A DNA stretch of 64,000 bases, from assembly GCF_007845675.1 (NCBI RefSeq), contig NZ_VOBR01000037.1, positions 1-64,000 on the forward strand. The letters are read 5' to 3'. This stretch comes from Lentzea tibetensis (GTDB taxonomy: Bacteria; Actinomycetota; Actinomycetes; Mycobacteriales; Pseudonocardiaceae). The notes beneath the pieces were generated by a model. It saw only the letters and a program-made list of their open reading frames with translations, made no database searches and was not told the origin of the DNA. The translations under genes and the position numbers were made by a program. Positions 50,233-58,534 of the stretch are shown here, one piece after another; within the stretch, counting starts at the first letter, position 1, and each line of letters opens with the position of its first letter.

Positions 50233-51072
50233 ATGTCGAAGGTGTGGCTCATCACGGGAAGTTCGCGCGGTCTGGGCAGGGCGATCGCCCAGGCGGCGCT
50301 CGCCGCGGGTGACCGGGTCGTCGCGACCGCGCGGAACCCGCGGGACGTCGCGGACCTCGTCGAGGCGCACGGTGACCGGGTGTGCCCGGCCGCGCTCGAC
50401 GTGCGGGACGCGGACCAGGCGCGCAAGGCCGTCGCCGCCGGCGTCGAGGCGTTCGGGCGGCTGGACGTCGTGGTCAACAACGCGGGCCGCGGCCTCGTCA
50501 CGTCCATCGAGGACTGCACCGACGAGGAGTTCCGCGACCAGCTGGACACGAACCTGTGGGGGGCGATCGCGGTGACCCGCGCCGCGCTGCCGGTGCTGCG
50601 CGCGCAACGGTCGGGGCACTTCGTGCAGATGGGGTCGATCACCGGGCGCACCGCGGGCGGGTCGAGCGGCTTCGCCACCTACGTCACCGCCAAGCACGGC
50701 CTCGCCGGGTTCTCCGAGGCGCTGGCCAACGAGGTCGCGCCGTTCGGCGTGAAGGTGACGCTGGTCGAGGCGGGCGGCTTCACCACCGACTGGGCGGCGG
50801 GCTCGCTCACGTTCGCCGAGGTCCGCGAGGACTACGCGGGCACCGTCGGCTACTACACCGAGCTGATTCGCGCCGCCGCCGGGCGGATGCCCGGCGATCC
50901 GGCCAGACTGGCCGCGGTGCTGATGGACGTCGTGGCGATGGACGACCCGCCGTCACGGCTCCTGCTCGGCACCGACGCGCTGCGCACGGCCCGTGCCACC
51001 GCGCAGGCGCGTGCCGAGACGGACGACCGGTGGGAACACCTGAGCCGGAGGACGGACCACGAGATCGTGTGA
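50233..51072 (+). CDS. Short-chain dehydrogenase/reductase
   Basis: 279 residues. Cofactor loop TGSSRGLG (about 8-15), NNAG, catalytic Ser in QMGSITGR and Y-x-x-x-K in TYVTAKHG. The loop and Arg at about 39 (ATARNP) favour NADPH. Classical SDR of the oxidoreductase type common in actinomycetes; substrate unknown. Confidence 0.9.
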   Translation: MSKVWLITGSSRGLGRAIAQAALAAGDRVVATARNPRDVADLVEAHGDRVCPAALDVRDADQARKAVAAGVEAFGRLDVVVNNAGRGLVTSIEDCTDEEFRDQLDTNLWGAIAVTRAALPVLRAQRSGHFVQMGSITGRTAGGSSGFATYVTAKHGLAGFSEALANEVAPFGVKVTLVEAGGFTTDWAAGSLTFAEVREDYAGTVGYYTELIRAAAGRMPGDPARLAAVLMDVVAMDDPPSRLLLGTDALRTARATAQARAETDDRWEHLSRRTDHEIV

Positions 51073-51158
51073 CAGGGTGAGCAGGGTCGCAGACGGGCGC
51101 CACCGGTTTACCAGTACGCTTGTCTTGCTTGCATCGTCGCGAGAGGAGCGCCCGGGTT

Positions 51159-52382
51159 ATGGGCAAGATCAAGGTTCAGGGCACCGTCGTCGAGCTCGAC
51201 GGCGACGAGATGACCCGGATCATCTGGCAGTTCATCAAGGACAAGCTGATCCACCCGTACCTGGACGTCACCCTTGAGTACTACGACCTGGGCATCGAGC
51301 ACCGGGACGCGACCGACGACCAGGTCACCATCGACGCCGCCAACGCCATCAAGAAGCACGGCGTCGGCGTGAAGTGCGCCACCATCACCCCGGACGAGGC
51401 GCGCGTCGAGGAGTTCGGCCTGAAGAAGATGTGGGTCTCGCCGAACGGCTCGATCCGCAACATCCTCGGCGGCGTGGTGTTCCGCGAGCCGATCATCATC
51501 TCGAACATCCCCCGGCTCGTCCCCGGCTGGACCAAGCCGATCATCATCGGCCGTCACGCCCACGGTGACCAGTACAAGGCGACCAACTTCAAGGTCCCCG
51601 GCGCCGGCAAGCTGACGATCACGTTCCAGCCCGCCGACGGTTCCGAGCCGATCGAGCACGTCGTGACCGAGTACCCGGCCGAGGGTGGTGTCGCGATGGG
51701 CATGTACAACTACAACAAGTCCATCGAGGACTTCGCGCGCGCCTCGTTCTCCTACGGCCTGCAGCGCAACTACCCGGTCTACATGTCGACCAAGAACACG
51801 ATCCTCAAGGCGTACGACGGTGCGTTCAAGGACATCTTCCAGAAGGTGTTCGACGAGGAGTTCAAGGCCGAGTTCGACGCCAAGGGCCTCACCTACGAGC
51901 ACCGCCTCATCGACGACATGGTCGCAGCGGCCATGAAGTGGGAGGGCGGTTACGTCTGGGCGTGCAAGAACTACGACGGTGACGTGCAGTCCGACACGGT
52001 CGCGCAGGGCTTCGGCTCGCTGGGCCTCATGACGTCGGTCCTGATGACGCCGGACGGCAAGACGGTCGAGGCCGAGGCCGCGCACGGCACGGTCACCCGC
52101 CACTACCGCCAGCACCAGCAGGGCAAGCCGACCTCCACGAACCCGATCGCCTCGATCTTCGCGTGGACCCGCGGCCTCATGCACCGCGGCAAGCTGGACA
52201 ACACCCCCGAGGTGATCCGTTTCGCCGAGGCGCTGGAGTCCACCGTCATCGAGACCGTCGAGAGCGGCCGGATGACCAAGGACCTGGCGCTGCTGGTCGG
52301 TCCCGATCAGGAGTGGCAGACCACCGAGGACTTCCTCGCCACGCTGGACGAGAACCTGCAGAAGAAGATGGCTTCCTTCTGA
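51159..52382 (+). CDS. icd: NADP-dependent isocitrate dehydrogenase
   Basis: 407 residues from ATG 51159 (GAGAGGAG upstream). Closely follows the eukaryote-like dimeric class: [45 protein letters not shown] and [16 protein letters not shown]. Converts isocitrate to 2-oxoglutarate with NADPH in the TCA cycle. Single gene with its own terminator. Confidence 0.96.
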   Translation: MGKIKVQGTVVELDGDEMTRIIWQFIKDKLIHPYLDVTLEYYDLGIEHRDATDDQVTIDAANAIKKHGVGVKCATITPDEARVEEFGLKKMWVSPNGSIRNILGGVVFREPIIISNIPRLVPGWTKPIIIGRHAHGDQYKATNFKVPGAGKLTITFQPADGSEPIEHVVTEYPAEGGVAMGMYNYNKSIEDFARASFSYGLQRNYPVYMSTKNTILKAYDGAFKDIFQKVFDEEFKAEFDAKGLTYEHRLIDDMVAAAMKWEGGYVWACKNYDGDVQSDTVAQGFGSLGLMTSVLMTPDGKTVEAEAAHGTVTRHYRQHQQGKPTSTNPIASIFAWTRGLMHRGKLDNTPEVIRFAEALESTVIETVESGRMTKDLALLVGPDQEWQTTEDFLATLDENLQKKMASF

Positions 52383-52401
52383 TTCGAGTTCTTGATGTGA
52401 C

Positions 52402-52438
52402 AGGGCCGCTCCCCAGGTGGGGGCGGCCCTTTCGCTTT
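52402..52438 (+). terminator. icd terminator
   Basis: 12-bp stem AGGGCCGCTCCC / GGGGGCGGCCCT (one T-G wobble) then TTCGCTTT, 20 bp after the icd stop. Confidence 0.85.
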
Positions 52439-52449
52439 ACCCTGCCCTG

Positions 52450-53625
52450 ATGCGCGGATACCGGGCCGACCGGGCCTTCGACGGCGAACGGGTGGTGCAC
52501 GGCGGTGCACTGGTCCTCGTGGAGGACGGCAGGATCGCGGGCGTCGAGCCGGGTGACGCGGCCGTCGGCTGCCCGGTGACCCACCTGCCGGGAACCACCC
52601 TGCTGCCCGGCCTGATCGACACGCACGTCCACCTGTGCGCGGACAGCCGGCCGTTCGCGCTGGACCGCATCCCCGAGATGAGCGCCGACGAGCTCGACGC
52701 GGTCGTCCGGAAGTCCTTGCGGGACCAGCTGATGGTCGGCGTCACGGCGGTGCGGGACCTCGGCGACCACCACTTCGCGGTCGTCGACCGGCACCTCGGC
52801 GGCGACGGCCCGACGGTCGTCGCGGCCGGTCCGCCGATCACGTCCGCCGGTGGCCACTGCTGGTCGATGGGCGGCGAGGTGGACGGCGACGACGAGGCCC
52901 GCCGGGCCGTGCGGGAACGCGCCGAGCGCGGCGCGCAGGTGATCAAGGTGATGGCCAGCGGCGGCGTGATGACCGTGACGACCGACGTGCTCGTCCCGCA
53001 GTTCAGCGACGACCGCCTGCGGCTGGTCGTCGACGAGGCGCACGCGCTGGGCCTGCCGGTGGTCGCGCACGCGCACCCGGTCGCGGCGATCGAGCAGTGC
53101 CTGGACGCGGGCGTCGACGGCATCGAGCACTGCACGTGCATCGGTCCCACCGGGATCAGCACACCTCCCGGCCTGGCGGAACGCATCGCCGCGTCCGGTG
53201 TCGTCGTGGGCCCGACGCTCGGCCACGTGCCCGGAATGGAACCGCCGCCGCAGGTGCAGGCGGTCATGAAGCGCACCGGCATGACGCTCGAGGCCCGCCT
53301 CGCGCAGGTGGGTGAGCTGCACCGCGCGGGCGTGCCGATGATCGGCGGCGCGGACTCGGGCATCGGGCCGGGCAAGCCGCACGGCATCCTGCCGCACGCC
53401 GTGGCGCACATGGTCGGGATCGGGATGTCCTGCGCCGAGGCGCTGGCGTCGGTGACCGGTGCCGCCGCGAAGGCGTGCGGACTGGGTGACCGGACCGGAC
53501 GGCTGCGCGCCGGCCTGGACGCGGATCTGCTGGTGGTGGCAGGCGACCCGCTCACCGACATCGCCGCGCTGCAGCAGGTCCGGCTGGTCGTGTCCCGCGG
53601 CGTCGAGGTTGATCTGAACGGGTGA
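52450..53625 (+). CDS. Amidohydrolase family protein
   Basis: 391 residues from ATG 52450. LPGLIDTHVHL (H-x-H metal site), VIKVMASGGVM with the probable bridging Lys, VVAHAHPV, GIEHCTCIG and IGGADSGIG (catalytic Asp) are in the expected order. C-terminal GRLRAGLDADLLVVAGDPL is the standard small beta domain. Similar to Xaa-Pro dipeptidase/imidazolonepropionase-type enzymes; substrate unknown. Confidence 0.9.
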   Translation: MRGYRADRAFDGERVVHGGALVLVEDGRIAGVEPGDAAVGCPVTHLPGTTLLPGLIDTHVHLCADSRPFALDRIPEMSADELDAVVRKSLRDQLMVGVTAVRDLGDHHFAVVDRHLGGDGPTVVAAGPPITSAGGHCWSMGGEVDGDDEARRAVRERAERGAQVIKVMASGGVMTVTTDVLVPQFSDDRLRLVVDEAHALGLPVVAHAHPVAAIEQCLDAGVDGIEHCTCIGPTGISTPPGLAERIAASGVVVGPTLGHVPGMEPPPQVQAVMKRTGMTLEARLAQVGELHRAGVPMIGGADSGIGPGKPHGILPHAVAHMVGIGMSCAEALASVTGAAAKACGLGDRTGRLRAGLDADLLVVAGDPLTDIAALQQVRLVVSRGVEVDLNG

Positions 53626-53647
53626 GGAGGGTAGCGCTGACGGCCTG

Positions 53648-56596
53648 TTGACCGACGATGTCAGCGTGAACCTCGATCAGCTCAACAAGATCGCCGACCT
53701 CGGCTGGGGGTGGGCGGTCGTCGGCGTCGTGCTGCTGCTGTTGCTGTGGGAGGGCGCCAAGAAGTGGGTGCCCGCGCTGGTCGAGAAGCTGGTCAAGGGA
53801 CTCGGCAACGTGCTGGCGGGCACCCGGTTCGTGCGCCGCTTCTCGTTGCGCGCCTACCGCGAGCAGGTCGAGCTGACCTGGTCGAAGCTGCCGATCCTCT
53901 TCGCCGACGTCGAGCTGGACGTCAGCACGATCTACGTGCCGCTGCAGGCCGTCGGCGGCACCGGCGCGGACGACGCGCACCGGCAGATCCGCGAGACCGA
54001 CCACGTCGTCGTCCTCGGCCCGCCGGGAGCCGGGAAGTCCATGTTGCTGCGGCACTCCATGCTCACCTGGGCGCGCGGCGACGGTCGCGGGCGGGTGCCG
54101 TTGCTGCTGGAACTGCACCGCTGCAACGGGAACACGACGAAGCTCGAGGACCTGATCGTCGAGCAGTTCGACCGCAACGGCTTCCGCAAGGCCGGGCGGT
54201 TCGTCGACCGCGCGCTGCGCACCGGCGGGCTGGCCGTGCTGTTCGATGGACTCGACGAGGTCAACGCCGTCGAGCGCGACCGGGTCGTCGGACTGCTGAA
54301 GGACTTCACGACCAGCTACGTCGGCTGCCAGATCGTCGTCACCTGCCGCACCGCCGTGTACGACGAGCAGCTGCGGTCCGAGATCCCGGCGACGTTCCAC
54401 GTGCAGGACTTCGACGAACGCCTGGTGCGCCGCTTCCTGCGGCAGTGGCCGGGATTCGACGCGGTCGAGCAGCTGATGAGCACGCTGCGGGACAGCCCGC
54501 GGATCATGCAGCTCGCGCGGAACCCGTTGCTGCTCACCATGATCGCGTACCTGTACGACCGGGGCGGCACGCTGCCGCACTCCCGCGCGGACTTCTACCG
54601 CGACGCGATACTCGAGCTGCTGCGGATCAAGAAGAACAACCGCTACCCGAGCCAAGCGAAGAAGGCGCTGCTCAAACACCTCGCGCTGGTGGCGCAGGAC
54701 GTGCCGGCGCACGAGGTGGACCGGCGGACGCTGCCCTACGAGCGGGTGCTCGACGAGATCGCGAAGAAGCTGCCGAGCGTGTCCGTGCCCGCGGACCAGG
54801 CGGCGGACGTGCTGAAGGAGATCGTGGAGCGCAACGGGTTGCTGCTGGCGGTCGACGGCGGCGAGCGGTACCAGTTCGCGCACCTGAGCCTCCAGGAGTT
54901 CCTCGCGGCCGAGGCGATGGAGCAGGACCGCGACGGGCTGCTGGAGCGCTACCGGCACGCGCCGGCCGACTGGCGGGAGACGGTCAAGCTGTGGTGCGGG
55001 CTCGCCAGCTCCGACTGCGCGCCGATGATCGAGGCGGTGTTCGCCGACGACCCGCTGCTCGCGTTCGAGTGCCTCGCGGACGCGCAGGTGGTGAACGAGG
55101 CGGCGGCCAACCGGATCACCGCGCACTTCCAGTCGCGGCTGGGGGAGAAGTCGGACGCCGTCATCGCGGCCTTCGGTGCCGTCGCCTCGGATCCGCGCGT
55201 GCGCGGCAAGCGCATCTACCGGTTCCTCACCGAGGCCGCCCGCGGCGGTGACGAGAAGCAGCGGACCGCCGCACGCCGGGCGCTCGCCGCGACGAAGCTG
55301 CCTCAGGCGGCTGCCGTGCTGCTCGAGCTCGGCGCGCACAAGGAGCTGCCCGGTATGGGTGACGCCGCCGTGCCCGCACTGGCCGAGGCGGTGCGCGCGC
55401 GTCCGGTCAACCGCGAGCACGTGCTGGACCTCTGCCGGATCGGTACGCCTGCCGCCGCCCAGGTGCTCGCGACCCTGTTGTGGGAGAGCGACTCCACGAG
55501 CCGCCTGGCCGCCTGGTACCTGGCCCACCTCATCTCCGACCCCGACGTGGAGGCCGTGCTCGCTGAGACCGAGGTGGGGCAGGGACGCGTGCTGGACTGG
55601 GTGTGGGCTCCGTTCGACGACCCGGCCCGGCCCGCGCTGCGCCACGTCGTCGGCCGGATCGCGTTCCTCGTCGAGTCCTCCCGCGGCTCGCTCCTGCCGC
55701 GCAAGCGCGGCGTCGACCCCAGGCTGGCGCTGCCGCTGTGCGCGTTCCCGCTGAGCCGAGCCATGAGAGCCAGTCCGCAGCACGTGGATCGGGTGCGGGG
55801 CTGGGTGCAGTCCGAGATCACCGGTGACCGCATCTCGGGCGGCCGGGTCGACGTGGAAGCCTTCGAACGCGAGTTCCTGGAGCTGCAGGAGCAGTTGCTG
55901 CACGAGTCGCCCGCGCACCGCACCATGTTCAGCGGACTGGCGCCCAGCGTGCGGACCGGGCTCGTCATGCGGCTGGCGGAGAAGGACGTCGAGCTGCGCG
56001 AACAGGACTGGGCCGAGGTCCGCCGCGAGGACGACCCCTTCCAGCTCCACCGCAGCTGGCCGCACTACCTCGGCTGGGTCGCGATCGCGCTCGTCTGCCT
56101 GCCCACGATCGTGCTGGGCTTCGTGGCCAGCTGGTCCGGCTGGCCGCTCGGCCCGTCGTGGGTCGGCTGGGTGTGGACCGGGTTCGTGCTGATCAGCGTC
56201 GTGATGATCGGCTCGGCCAGCTTCTCGAACACCGACGCCGATCCGGGGCCGCTCTACCCGTTGCTGCTCCCGACCAAGCTGGGCATGGAGTTCAGGAGCG
56301 TCGACTGGCGGGACATCTCGGACATCCTGCTGTTCGTGATGGTCCTCCTCTTCGCCAGCTGGGCGCCGATCGCCGTCGGGCTCGCGTTCGTGGTGGGCGC
56401 GCACGAGTACGGCTGGGGCTGGGTCGCACTGGTGACCGGCGTCGCGACGGTGGTGACCGTCGTGTCGTTCACCTACGGGGCCCGGCGGGAGCGCAAGGCG
56501 CGCAATCCGCTGCGGGGGTTGCTGGAGCTCGACGCGAGCGCCGCCCGCACGCGCACCTCCGTAATCGCCAGCGGGGCGTCGTCACCCGTTAGGTGA
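53648..56596 (+). CDS. Large NACHT ATPase with N- and C-terminal membrane segments
   Basis: 982 residues. TTG 53648 or GTG 53666 are both possible starts. N-terminal helix about 22-34; NACHT NTPase about 115-400 with Walker A GPPGAGKS (124-131), Walker B AVLFDGLDEV (196-205) and CRTAVYDEQL; winged-helix end AHLSLQEFLAAEAM at about 420. Residues 450-750 are helical, repeat-like and HEAT-type; about four transmembrane helices follow (800-950). Bacterial NACHT proteins act in phage defence, with repeats sensing and the other end as effector. Here both ends are membrane, so a membrane-damaging effector is plausible. Confidence 0.85.
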   Translation: MTDDVSVNLDQLNKIADLGWGWAVVGVVLLLLLWEGAKKWVPALVEKLVKGLGNVLAGTRFVRRFSLRAYREQVELTWSKLPILFADVELDVSTIYVPLQAVGGTGADDAHRQIRETDHVVVLGPPGAGKSMLLRHSMLTWARGDGRGRVPLLLELHRCNGNTTKLEDLIVEQFDRNGFRKAGRFVDRALRTGGLAVLFDGLDEVNAVERDRVVGLLKDFTTSYVGCQIVVTCRTAVYDEQLRSEIPATFHVQDFDERLVRRFLRQWPGFDAVEQLMSTLRDSPRIMQLARNPLLLTMIAYLYDRGGTLPHSRADFYRDAILELLRIKKNNRYPSQAKKALLKHLALVAQDVPAHEVDRRTLPYERVLDEIAKKLPSVSVPADQAADVLKEIVERNGLLLAVDGGERYQFAHLSLQEFLAAEAMEQDRDGLLERYRHAPADWRETVKLWCGLASSDCAPMIEAVFADDPLLAFECLADAQVVNEAAANRITAHFQSRLGEKSDAVIAAFGAVASDPRVRGKRIYRFLTEAARGGDEKQRTAARRALAATKLPQAAAVLLELGAHKELPGMGDAAVPALAEAVRARPVNREHVLDLCRIGTPAAAQVLATLLWESDSTSRLAAWYLAHLISDPDVEAVLAETEVGQGRVLDWVWAPFDDPARPALRHVVGRIAFLVESSRGSLLPRKRGVDPRLALPLCAFPLSRAMRASPQHVDRVRGWVQSEITGDRISGGRVDVEAFEREFLELQEQLLHESPAHRTMFSGLAPSVRTGLVMRLAEKDVELREQDWAEVRREDDPFQLHRSWPHYLGWVAIALVCLPTIVLGFVASWSGWPLGPSWVGWVWTGFVLISVVMIGSASFSNTDADPGPLYPLLLPTKLGMEFRSVDWRDISDILLFVMVLLFASWAPIAVGLAFVVGAHEYGWGWVALVTGVATVVTVVSFTYGARRERKARNPLRGLLELDASAARTRTSVIASGASSPVR

Positions 56597-56682
56597 GACT
56601 CGTGGGTGGTTCGGGCGACGAGCCCGCCGATCACCCCGTTCAGGCGCTATATCTGCACCTCAGAGCGGATGCAGGAGGCGTC

Positions 56683-56994
56683 ATGTTGGGGATCCCGGTT
56701 CGAGGGATGATCGTGATCGGTGTCCTCGGCGTGGCCGGGGTCATGTACCTCGCGAACGGCGGCAAGCCGATGGGTGGCGACACCCAGCCGAAGATCTGCA
56801 AGATCACGGTGACGGCGGACATCCTCAACGTCCGGTCCGGGCCCGGCGACATGCAGCCCATCGTGTCGACGATGCCGCGCGACGCCGTCGCCCCCGCCGA
56901 GGCGCGGGTGGAGAACGGCTACCGCATGCTGAGCGACCGGCGGTGGGTGAGCCAGCAGTTCGTGGCACTCACCTCGGACAGCACCTGCACCTGA
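56683..56994 (+). CDS. Exported SH3-like protein
   Basis: 103 residues from ATG 56683, 7 bases after GCAGGAGG. Signal or anchor helix about 8-25; SH3b core VTADILNVRSGPGDMQPIVSTM and RRWVSQQFVAL. Two Cys flank the fold. SH3b domains bind peptidoglycan or metal. Confidence 0.78.
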   Translation: MLGIPVRGMIVIGVLGVAGVMYLANGGKPMGGDTQPKICKITVTADILNVRSGPGDMQPIVSTMPRDAVAPAEARVENGYRMLSDRRWVSQQFVALTSDSTCT

Positions 56995-57092
56995 CCATCC
57001 AGTTGAGACGATCTGGTGGCAGTGGCGTGACCAAAGTCCACATTGTCCATTGTGGATCAACAACCTCCCAGCACAGGCCCTAACTTCCGACC

Positions 57093-58475
57093 ATGGACCA
57101 CATCCCCCCGACGGTCTCCGGAGCGAGGCCGGTCATCGGTCACGGCGCTGAGTTCTTCTCCGCACCCGAGCGGCTGATCTGGCGCGGGTACACCGAGCAC
57201 GGCGGGCTCTTCTCGCTGTCGCTGCCCGGCGTCCGCTCGGTCGTGCTGCTCGGCGCCGAGCGCAACAGGTTCTTCTACTCCGAGACGGACAAGGCGCTGT
57301 CGATCCGGGCCGCGTACCCGTTCTTCAAGCGCATGTTCTCGCCGGAGTTCTACGTCTTCGCCGGCGTCGAGGAGTACCACCGGCAGCGCGAGATCGTGGT
57401 GCCGCGGTTCCAGGGCCGCCAGCTGGAGAGCTACGTCGCCGCGATGGAACGCGAGACCGAGAGGTTCATCGACGGGCTGGGCACCGAGGGCGAGTTCGAC
57501 CTCGTCGACGAGCTCGGCCCGCTCGTCATGCGGATCGCCGCCCGCTGCTTCCTCGGCGCGGACTTCGCGTCTCGCATGGACAGGGACTTCTTCGAGGAGT
57601 TCCGGAGGTTCTCCGGCGGCATGGGGTTCCTCCTCCCCGGCTGGCTCCCGCTGCCGAGGCTCGTCCGCAGCAGGCGCTCGCGCGACCGGCTGCGCGCCGT
57701 GCTCGGCGACATGATCAGGGAACGGCGCCGCAACCCGGTGCGGCCGGTCGACTTCCTGCAGACGCTCGCCGAGTCGCGCTACTCCGACGGCGAACCGGTG
57801 CCGGACCTCGTGCTGGTCAACCTGGTCCTGCTGCTCACCTGGGCAGGCCACGAGACGACCGCGGGGCACATCTCGTGGGCGGTCGCGGACCTGCTCGGCA
57901 GCCCGGACGACCTGCTGCGCGTCCGCGCGGAGAGCGAGCTGGCCGTCGCGGGCGGGTCGATCGAGCTGGCGGACACGAAGGTGCTGGCGCACCTGGACAA
58001 CTGCCTGCACGAGAGCGAACGCCTGCACCCCGTCGCGTACATCCAGGCGCGCAAGGCCGCCGAGGACTTCGAGATGGACGGCTACCGCGTGCCGAAGGGG
58101 ACGCTGGTGTTCTCGTGCCCCGCGGTGTCGCACCGGCTCCCGGACGAGCACGCGCGCCCGGACTCCTACTGGCCGGACCGGTACGCCCGTGGCAGGGAGG
58201 GCAAGCAGGAGCGGCAGTCGCTGATCGGGTTCGGCGGCGGCGTCCACCGGTGCACCGGCGTTCACTTCGCGTACCTCGAGATGAAGGTCATCCTCGCCCG
58301 GCTGTTCACCCGGTTCGACTTCGACCTGCTCGACGGTGCGCCGAAACCCGTGCGCGGCATGAAGACCAAGTGGCCGGAATCACCCTGCCGCGTGCGGTAC
58401 CGAGCCAGGTCCCGGTCCGGGAAAGCCCTTTCCAGCACTGACCTCCCCCCGATAGGGTTGGGCCAGCTGGCCTAG
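57093..58475 (+). CDS. Cytochrome P450
   Basis: 460 residues. I-helix AGHETTAGH, K-helix ESERLHP (E-x-x-R), and haem loop FGGGVHRCTG with Cys387. RQREIVVPRFQ and PEFYVFAG resemble the CYP51-like/CYP120 group rather than classic actinobacterial CYP105. No ferredoxin gene adjacent. Substrate unknown; could be a sterol-, retinoid- or fatty-acid-like lipid. Confidence 0.92.
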   Translation: MDHIPPTVSGARPVIGHGAEFFSAPERLIWRGYTEHGGLFSLSLPGVRSVVLLGAERNRFFYSETDKALSIRAAYPFFKRMFSPEFYVFAGVEEYHRQREIVVPRFQGRQLESYVAAMERETERFIDGLGTEGEFDLVDELGPLVMRIAARCFLGADFASRMDRDFFEEFRRFSGGMGFLLPGWLPLPRLVRSRRSRDRLRAVLGDMIRERRRNPVRPVDFLQTLAESRYSDGEPVPDLVLVNLVLLLTWAGHETTAGHISWAVADLLGSPDDLLRVRAESELAVAGGSIELADTKVLAHLDNCLHESERLHPVAYIQARKAAEDFEMDGYRVPKGTLVFSCPAVSHRLPDEHARPDSYWPDRYARGREGKQERQSLIGFGGGVHRCTGVHFAYLEMKVILARLFTRFDFDLLDGAPKPVRGMKTKWPESPCRVRYRARSRSGKALSSTDLPPIGLGQLA

Positions 58476-58534
58476 AAAGGTCACGCGAACGCACCGCCGC
58501 GTGTTCGTCAGTTCGCAGCTGGAGAGGACACCGG

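Noticed and set aside
53552-56404. Very long open frame on the minus strand opposite the NACHT gene
   Set aside because: Arg/His/Gln-rich low-complexity translation caused by high GC; the plus-strand gene has all domains and motifs.
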